A stretch of 21,860 nucleotides of DNA, taken from the NCBI GenBank assembly GCA_002887195.1, contig PJAB01000697.1:1-21860 (forward strand). The letters are read 5' to 3'. Below, one piece after another: positions 15,989-21,860 of the stretch (positions within the stretch are counted from its first letter, which is position 1; every line of letters begins with the position of its first letter). A model generated the notes under the pieces. It was not told the origin of the DNA, did not search any database, and was given only the letters and a program-made list of their open reading frames with translations. Made by a program: the position numbers and the translations under genes. The stretch comes from Chrysochromulina parva. Taxonomy: Eukaryota; Haptophyta; Prymnesiales; Chrysochromulinaceae.

Positions 15989-16381
15989 TCATGAAGTTGC
16001 CAAGGAGGTTTTCTTGTAGCCTAGGAGGGCCTTGCGTCCCGCCTTCATCCTCGCCAGAGACACTCGAGGCCGCTTCTTCTTGATCTTCAACATCTTCAAG
16101 CTCCTTGGTTGAGGCTGCGGGTCCTTTGACAGCTTTTGCTCCTCGGCCTGTTCAGCCTGCTTCTTGCGTTTGATCTGCTTCAAGCGTGTCTTTGACATGT
16201 GGACTGCTTGATCTCTCTTTTCTGCTGTGACACGAGGCTTTCCTTTATTTTCCATCGCCGTGAGCGCCTTCGTGGGCGCGCGTTCGCGGGCGCGACGGGA
16301 GACCCTCACACCTCCGTCCCGTGATTGTGGCCCTCGAGCCAATTTCGCGTCGGGCGGGGCCAACTCAGCGTTCGAGGACAT
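15989..16381 (-). CDS. Small lysine/arginine-rich protein, probably nuclear or nucleolar
   Basis: The 130-residue product starts at the ATG at 16381, just inside a longer frame that begins with GTG. It has no family I recognise. It is strongly basic in its second half: SKTRLKQIKRKKQAEQAEEQ, then LKMLKIKKKRPRVSLARMKA and a short GYKK end. The KRKK and KIKKKRPR runs are good nuclear or nucleolar localisation signals, and the composition fits small ribosome-biogenesis or RNA-binding factors. That role is inference from composition. It is followed on the same strand by nothing until the convergent F-box gene; upstream, 136 bp away, is the 3' end of the ankyrin/RING gene. Confidence 0.6.
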   Translation of the reverse strand: MSSNAELAPPDAKLARGPQSRDGGVRVSRRARERAPTKALTAMENKGKPRVTAEKRDQAVHMSKTRLKQIKRKKQAEQAEEQKLSKDPQPQPRSLKMLKIKKKRPRVSLARMKAGRKALLGYKKTSLATS

Positions 16382-16517
16382 CACTCTGCTGTAAAGCTGG
16401 AATGAGTAACGAGTATTGTTAGAGTATCGTGTGTCAATGTGGTGAAGACACAGTCGACAGTGTCAGTGAATCATATTGAAGTATCTCTGAGTGAGTAGAT
16501 TCCGATGTTCACTCGGT

Positions 16518-19500
16518 CTACCCGCTCAGCGTTTCGTCAGCGCGCTCAAAGATGGCGACACCACCCGGCGCGGCTGCATGCTCTACAAGTGAATGCCTGG
16601 GAAAGTGCGTTCGGCACACCGGGCAGGTGATTCCCGTAGGAGTGGCCTTTCGGGCCTTTGCGTTGATGCGTTCCAACGCACTGATCGGCGGGCAGAGCTG
16701 CTTCAGGCAGCTGGTGCACGTAAAGTGGGCACACGGGAGCTGCGACGGATTATCGAGGTACAAGCAGTCCTCATGACAGATGACGCAAGTGAACTCGGAC
16801 TGCACGAGATTGAGGGACAATCGCACCACGTACTCCTTCTTGCAGGTTTGCTCCCAGGGTTGTGGCACGATGGTAAGGCCCTTGCCGATTGCGAGCCACG
16901 GCACCGCCGCAATCTCCGCGTTGGAGTGTATGGTCGCGCCCGGGGAGATGAACTCGCGATGAGCGAGGAAGAAGGGCGCAGTCTGAGCGTCGGAGAGCAC
17001 AAAGATGAGCACGTCCTGTGCGGCCCGGTAGTCGGCGAGGACGGCACGCTTTTTACTCTGCATGTCTCCATCGGCGTCGTCATCATCAGCGATCGCCTGC
17101 ATCGTCGAGTGCACGAAGTCGATGAGACTGATTTCATGGGCCACGTGCAGCAGGTAGACCACGTCACTCACCGCCGCCGCGAGCGGCGTCCAATCTAGCA
17201 CAGTGAGGGACGAACCTTGTGCACGCAGCTCAGACTGCAGCGTGGCGACAATCTCGGTCGACGAGCACTCGAAGTCATGCGGGTAGGCGAGCCATGGCTT
17301 GTCCAGTGGCACGACGGAGCGCATCGGGCACGACACCAGCTTGCCACTTCCTTCGAGACGCACGCCGTAGCGCCTGCGGCCGTCGACATTCCAATTCACG
17401 ATGTGTCCCGCCTGGCCGTTGAGCTGCGCAGCCCCCTTCAGCCCCTGCAAGAGGCAGCGACCGCCCAGTGCTTGCTTCTCGCCCTTTGGTAGTGGCCGGA
17501 CGGCTGCCGCGCTCGCAACTTGCTCCGCTAGCACCTCTGGACTGCTCCCCCGCAGCGAAGCCCGGATCAAGCTCATGACGGCCGTGGCGCGTTCGCCAAT
17601 TTCTCTTGTTCGCAACGTGCGTTCGTGCGTCTTGACCTGCGCCTTGAGAGCATCCACGGCCTCCTCTTTGCTCGTCGCGCCACTTGCGATACGCGTCCGA
17701 AGCTCATTCAAGGAATCGGCATCGATCGCGCCACTCGCGAGCGCTCGCGACGAAAGGTCCTCGTCCAGGTCGTTGGACGTCTCAAAGAAGTCTTCGAAGG
17801 CGGCGACGACAGCCTTGCGGTTCTGCGCCGCCGCCCACGCACACGCAGTCTGCTTGGCTGAGTTCGGGATGGTGGGTAGTGTGAAGGTGATCGAAGTATC
17901 TGCTTTCGCTGCGAGGAGGAATGCCACAACAGTGGGTTCCACCGGCGTGTTTCCCGCCGCCGCCGCTGCAAGAGCTGTGAAGCCGGGATGAAGCGTCTCG
18001 GCGTTCACGCTCGCACCGTGCGCGAGCAGACTTTGGAGTACCTCGCAGCTGCGGCCCCACTCGACAGCCGCCACGAAAGCAGTGTACCCATGGTTGTCCT
18101 TTCGATCCACCTGAGGCCTCATGTGGCATGTATAAACACGCGATGCGAGGTTAGGAACACGTGCGTAGGGCAATTGGTGGTCATCAGAGGTCATCAGTGG
18201 TCATCATGTGCGCGAGGCGTGGCCAAGGGGAAGTCTTCGGAGTGAGGGAGCCGCGGCGTGCGTCGTCTGTGGCGTGGAGGTGGTCGCGCGCCTCAAGTTT
18301 GCCAGAAGCCGCCAGTATCTCGATGCAGGCCAGGCGCGTTTTGTCGGTGGCCAGTTTGGAGGTGCCCACCACTTGCATCAACGGCGACATGCCGCAAGCA
18401 TCGGTGGCGTTCACGTCCGCATCGTGCTCGAGCAAGAGTGCCACGTGCGCCACGATGCAGTTCGCGCAAGCGATGTGCAGCGCTGTGGAGCCACTCTCAG
18501 TGCGTGCGTTTGCGTCTGCACGGCTCTCGAGCAGCGCACGCACCAGCCCAGGCTGGGCGACAAGGTGACATGTAGCTTGTCGCCCATATTCCTCGACGGG
18601 TCCAGTCGGATTGACATTCGAATTCTTCTGAACGCGCAGGTTCCCGGCCGCGAGCATGAGCAGATGCGTCGTCTTTCCGGCGGCCTCCTGATTGGGCGGC
18701 GTGGGGAAGGCGTGCGACAGATCGAAGTCGCGCCGGCGAATGAGATGATCTGCCCAGTGCTCGACGTTGCCCCCGCCTCTGAGCAGCGCCCATACCTCAT
18801 CAGGTCGCACCGGCGTGGTGGCTGTGAGAGGGGCAGCGGCATGGCCACGGCCGCTCTCTATGGCACCCGAACCGGCGCCCACGCCGGCCTCGCCCACCAG
18901 ATCGGGCTGCACGTTGGCGGGCTTGAGAGCGACTTCCTTGCCGCTCAGGAGCATCGTCGTGTACCTTCCGGTCGTCTTGTCAAACTCGAGAACGATCGCG
19001 CGCTCGCCGTTGAGCTCCGGCTTCGACTGGAGGCCATGCACGGTCACGCGCGCCCCAGACGCCAGCGGGTTGGGTGGAGGCTCCACGAGCGGCTTGGCGA
19101 GAATCATGGCGAGCGCAGCGTGGCCGTTGCATCTCGCCATATCTGCCGGATTCATTCCGTCAGAAGCAACAACGGTCGCGTCGGCGTCCATTGAGAGCAA
19201 TAGCCGGGCGACGGCCACGTGTCCCCCACAGGCGGCGGCACCGAGGGGCGTGGCGCCCGAGCAGAAGCGCGCGTCAATGTGCGCATGAGCGTGAATGAGC
19301 ATGCGGCAGATGTCAGTGTTGCCCTCCTGTGCCGCCTTGAACAAGGCAGTCGAGCCGTTGTGCTTGCCCAGGTTGGGATCGGCACCATGGTCGAGGAGGA
19401 AGCGTGCAACCGTTACCTGGCCGTCCTGGCAGGCCAGCATGAGCTCTGTGCAGCCGTCAGGCGTGCGGCCATACTCGCTCGGATTCACCCTCGCCTTGAT

Positions 19501-19854
19501 TATGAGATGGGCACAATCCAACGCATAGGGACAGTGCGATGGACGATTGAGGCTGCGCTGAAAGCCGAAGCAGCAGTCAAGAGCTGTGCCCATGACCGCA
19601 ATCTTAACGTCCACCGCCGGATCGGCCCGCGCTTCGAGTAACACGCTCACGCACGGTGTTGCACCATTCTGTGCTGCAATCAGAAGCAACGGCAAGTGTG
19701 CCGCAGGTGTCCTCGCTGGAACACCATTCATGACAGTCTGCATTGAGAATCGCACCTTGGCATTTGCACTCACACCGCGCTGCAGCAAGGCTCGCAACGT
19801 CGTCTCGTCGCTGGTCGCGGCAGCGCGTGCGGCATTTTCGTTGTCGACCTGCAT
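16518..19854 (-). CDS. Ankyrin-repeat RING E3 ligase with two SH3-like modules (two exons)
   Basis: Exons 19854-18292 and 18110-16518 give 1051 residues. Ankyrin repeats fill about 20-255 (for example GCTELMLACQDGQVTVARFL, then GSTALFKAAQEGN). An SH3-like module follows at 267-318 (GARVTVHGLQSKPELNG ... VALKPANV), more ankyrin repeats at about 375-600, a second, diverged module at 738-791 (GLKGAAQLNGQAGHIV), and a C3HC4 RING near the end (C963, C966, C981, H983, C986, C989, C1017, C1020). The RING would bind an E2 and pass ubiquitin to a target held by the ankyrin repeats, as in XBAT-type ligases. ATG 19854 has A at -3; the frame upstream opens only at TTG. The splice rejoins one ankyrin repeat, giving GKLEVDRKDNHGYTAF, so one gene is much likelier than two overlapping ones. 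Confidence 0.82.
18111..18291 (-). other. Intron, 181 bp, GC-AG, phase 0
   Basis: On the minus strand exon one ends CTTGAG and the intron begins GCGCGCGACC; it ends GAGGCCTCAG before GTGGATCG. No GT occurs between the end of ankyrin homology and the in-frame stop at 18184, so a GC donor is the simplest choice. CCTAAC, a good branch site, lies about 40 bases before the acceptor. The 10-bp repeats at 18177-18206 lie inside. The intron length shifts the frame, which is why the two exons appear as separate open frames overlapping by 11 bp. Confidence 0.65.
18177..18206 (-). repeat. 10-bp tandem repeat TGATGACCWC in the ankyrin/RING intron
   Basis: Three units read on the gene's sense strand: TGATGACCAC, TGATGACCTC, TGATGACCAC. 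The middle unit differs from the main unit of the dioxygenase intron (TGATGGCCTC) by one base. Both arrays are in sense orientation within their introns. Confidence 0.9.
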
Positions 19855-20080
19855 GCTTCCCACAGCCCTCAATCCACGCGTGTCTGCTTCCTCTCACATG
19901 TTTGTCTCGTGAATTTGAACCGACGGGACGCCGTTTCGACCCTCGCAGACTTCATAAGAGTTCCTTTTCGCAGAGGTTCCCGGGGCTCTCCCTCGACTGC
20001 GAGAGAAAAGCCGGCTTCAAAGATCCTTATCATGAGGGCGCACGACCAGCAACAGAAGTCTTACACCTGCTGGCATTGAT
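19855..20080 (-). other. Short spacer: 3' end of GT47 gene and promoter of ankyrin/RING gene
   Basis: The 226 bp between two minus-strand genes must contain the terminator region of the glycosyltransferase and the promoter of the ankyrin/RING gene. No repeated site or TATA box is obvious. A + strand frame crossing this region (19743-20603) is antisense to both genes and is not credible. Confidence 0.35.
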
Positions 20081-21860
20081 TCAGACTGCGGGCAACAACC
20101 AGGGCGACACGTCGCACGCCGAGGCTGCGGTGGGCCCGCTCGTGAAGCGCCGCAGCCGAAGGCGAAGGACCGCGAGGAGCCCATCGAAGGCGTCGCCACG
20201 CGGCGGCTCGCCAAAGCAGCTGCCGAGGAGCGACGTCCAAAAGAGCGAGCGCCACACGCACGCAAGCTCCGCCTGCATCGCGCGCAGCCTCTCGCCGTCG
20301 GCGCCGTTGAGCACATCAGGCAGCGTCGGCAGCTCGTCGGTGGGCACTCGTAGCGAGAAGCGCGGCCAAGGGAGCAGCTCGTCGAGCGGGAGGGCGTCGT
20401 CCGAGGTGCGCGGGCCGAGCGTGAACACGGGCACGCACCCATGGAAGATCGCCACCATGTGGCGTGTGGGGTCGCCTTGCCCTTGGCCACGTGGTACCCA
20501 ACAGAAGCGAGAGGTCAGGCTCATATTGATCGCGTCCAATCTCGGAGACTTCGCGTCACGCTTGCTGTCGAAGAGAACAATGCCGCGCTTCCACTTCTCT
20601 TGACCGAGGGCGAGGCCCTGCCGGTGCAACCGGAAGATGCGCGTGCGAGCGTCGTCATGGCCGGGGTGGCCGCCAAACCAGAGTAAGTTCGGACGCCAAA
20701 CACCCCTCGCCCTTCCGCTCCCAAAGCTGGGTGAGAAGGGCGAGGTGTGCGCCATCCGTTCGCACGAAGGCTGATCGGCATGCGAGCCTCCATCCTTGAG
20801 TAGCAGCAGTTGCGGAATGACGACGTCGCGCCCTCGCTGAAACCACACCGGCCCGCGGGTGTTGCCGTTGAATTGGACGCCAGCCCAAAAGCGCTTGGGC
20901 GACCAGGCGAGGAAAGACTCGGGCAGCGTGCAGTAGTCACGCGCGCTCGACGTCGCGCCTCTGCCGACGCCGCTCGCGTCGCGTCGCGCGTTACGCGCCA
21001 GCTGCAGCCGACAAGCCCGGCTCGGCACCTTCCCGGGCATGGTGGAGTCGTCTGAGCATCCGCGGCCTCCGGCGGCGCGGGCTTCAAAATACTCGTACCC
21101 CCCGCCGCCGAAGAGAGCGACGAGACTGGACGCACTGACGCGGCGGCGGCGCGCCGCGAGCGCGCGAGCGAGCCTCCGCTCAAGAAGGTCCATCGAAAGG
21201 GTCTCGATCTCTGTCGCCTCGTCCGTCGTCGCCGCCGCCTCGTGACTCTCGCCATCGATCTTCATTTCATGATGGTACCGGCACGCGGGCGAGTGTGCAA
21301 ATAGACCGCGCACATGCAACGCCGTCTCGAGCCCCGGCCATTCCTCTCGGTCATTGTCGGAGTACGAGAGCTGGAATGAGTCCATAGAGGCGCGTTCTGT
21401 AAGCAAAGGCATGAACACGAGCGGCCGAAGCTTGGCGTCGGCCGCTCCGCCCGTGCCGCCAACCGGTTTGGTCGAACCGGCCCCATGCCAGCGCGCACCC
21501 GTGCTGTTTGCCCAGCCGAGGCCTGCTCCACCACCAGCACCGAGCAGCTCGTGCCCATCTGGTAGCCATCTCTCGGCCACGAGCCACAGCCGCGCGAGTA
21601 GCCGATGACCTTCAATGACCAGGGGCGCTCCGGGCATCCAAAAGTAATCGGCCGCTTCCGGCGTGGCCGCGCGGTGTGATGAGCGCAGCAGCCGCTCCGT
21701 TAACTTCAATTCCACAGCCGGAGCAAAGTCGACGCCGAAGCGTAAGACAGGGGGCATGTCCAACACGTAGATCAAGGGCGAGCGAGCCGCCTCGCCCCCG
21801 CCCCCGCCGCCCCCGCCCCCGCCCCCGCCGCCGCCACCGCCGCCCCCGCCGCCGCCGCCG
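20081..21860 (-). CDS. Exostosin-family glycosyltransferase (GT47), 5' partial
   Basis: The product matches the exostosin/GT47 fold: YVLDMPPVLRFGVDF at the start, DYFWMPG, RDVVIPQ, LLWFGGH, then the C-terminal sugar-nucleotide part with SRFCWVPRGQ, HMVAIFHGCVPVF, LPLDELLPWPRFSLRV and ELPTLPDVLNG. These enzymes build polysaccharides or glycoproteins in the Golgi lumen, using UDP- or GDP-sugars; the sugar here cannot be told. The usual type II membrane anchor is missing because the gene runs off the right edge. The frame remains open to 21860 through at least 22 consecutive Gly codons and then EAARSPLIYVLDM. The TTG at 21775 is not a start. A stretch at about 20940-21250 (Arg/Ala/Ser-rich) looks like an insertion between the two halves. 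The stop is TGA at 20081-20083. Confidence 0.85.
   Translation of the reverse strand, partial: GGGGGGGGGGGGGGGGGGGGGGEAARSPLIYVLDMPPVLRFGVDFAPAVELKLTERLLRSSHRAATPEAADYFWMPGAPLVIEGHRLLARLWLVAERWLPDGHELLGAGGGAGLGWANSTGARWHGAGSTKPVGGTGGAADAKLRPLVFMPLLTERASMDSFQLSYSDNDREEWPGLETALHVRGLFAHSPACRYHHEMKIDGESHEAAATTDEATEIETLSMDLLERRLARALAARRRRVSASSLVALFGGGGYEYFEARAAGGRGCSDDSTMPGKVPSRACRLQLARNARRDASGVGRGATSSARDYCTLPESFLAWSPKRFWAGVQFNGNTRGPVWFQRGRDVVIPQLLLLKDGGSHADQPSCERMAHTSPFSPSFGSGRARGVWRPNLLWFGGHPGHDDARTRIFRLHRQGLALGQEKWKRGIVLFDSKRDAKSPRLDAINMSLTSRFCWVPRGQGQGDPTRHMVAIFHGCVPVFTLGPRTSDDALPLDELLPWPRFSLRVPTDELPTLPDVLNGADGERLRAMQAELACVWRSLFWTSLLGSCFGEPPRGDAFDGLLAVLRLRLRRFTSGPTAASACDVSPWLLPAV
21791..21860 (-). 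repeat. GC-only microsatellite coding for poly-glycine
   Basis: From about 21791 to the window end the + strand is almost purely GCC/CCC triplets with one ACC. On the minus strand every triplet is a Gly codon, in frame with the glycosyltransferase. It may be a stem or linker between a membrane anchor and the catalytic domain. The array probably continues beyond the edge. Confidence 0.85.

Noticed and set aside
16518..18194. Separate RING gene starting at ATG 18194
   Set aside because: The ATG lies in the 10-bp repeat and overlaps the upstream frame; splicing at 18292/18110 restores an ankyrin repeat in frame.
19895..19925. GGTTCAAATTC on the minus strand as a tRNA T-arm
   Set aside because: The bases around the loop do not pair as a 5-bp stem and no acceptor, D or anticodon arm fits. 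I found no tRNA or rRNA gene.
19743..20603. 286-codon + strand frame
   Set aside because: It runs antisense across the start of the ankyrin/RING gene and the end of the GT47 gene, both well supported.

Overview
The window is nuclear DNA from a GC-rich unicellular eukaryote, most likely an alga with a complex red-type plastid, and a haptophyte fits best. The clues are long single-frame genes packed tightly on both strands, poly-Ala/Gly/Gln tracts and GC-rich microsatellites inside exons, a small membrane protein with a bipartite (signal peptide plus transit-like) plastid presequence, one intron with an apparent GC donor, and 10-bp tandem repeats inside introns. The species call is inference. 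Several open frames begin at TTG or GTG, so I moved starts to the first sensible ATG.

Layout. Bases 1-1510 hold repeats, a duplicated coding-like fragment, a possible last exon and a weak AP2-associated fragment, but no gene I can stand behind. 1511-4915 (+) is a Sec23 COPII coat subunit with an unexpected signal-peptide-like leader and a large low-complexity insertion. 4916-5703 is convergent intergenic DNA with a 32-bp minisatellite. 5704-7383 (-) is an unknown protein with a small SH3-like domain. It shares a 270-bp divergent promoter with 7654-9113 (+), a 2-oxoglutarate/Fe(II) dioxygenase in two exons. 9370-9831 (+) is a plastid-targeted membrane protein. 10108-11454 (-) is a SET-domain methyltransferase, divergent from 11679-14045 (+), a long coiled-coil protein. 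14424-15728 (+) is a membrane-anchored F-box/LRR protein. 15989-16381 (-) is a small lysine-rich protein. 16518-19854 (-) is an ankyrin/RING E3 ligase in two exons, and 20081-21860 (-) is an exostosin-type GT47 glycosyltransferase cut by the right edge.

The genes do not form one pathway. Sec23 and the GT47 both serve the secretory route; the F-box/LRR and ankyrin/RING proteins both suggest ubiquitin ligases. A small SH3-like module occurs three times in two of the genes.

The most interesting signals are: (1) a dioxygenase intron whose first bases duplicate the start of the next exon, a likely footprint of intron birth by duplication; (2) 10-bp repeats of the form TGATGRCCWC in both detectable introns, with another 10-bp repeat at the left edge; (3) the secretory leader on a normally cytosolic Sec23.
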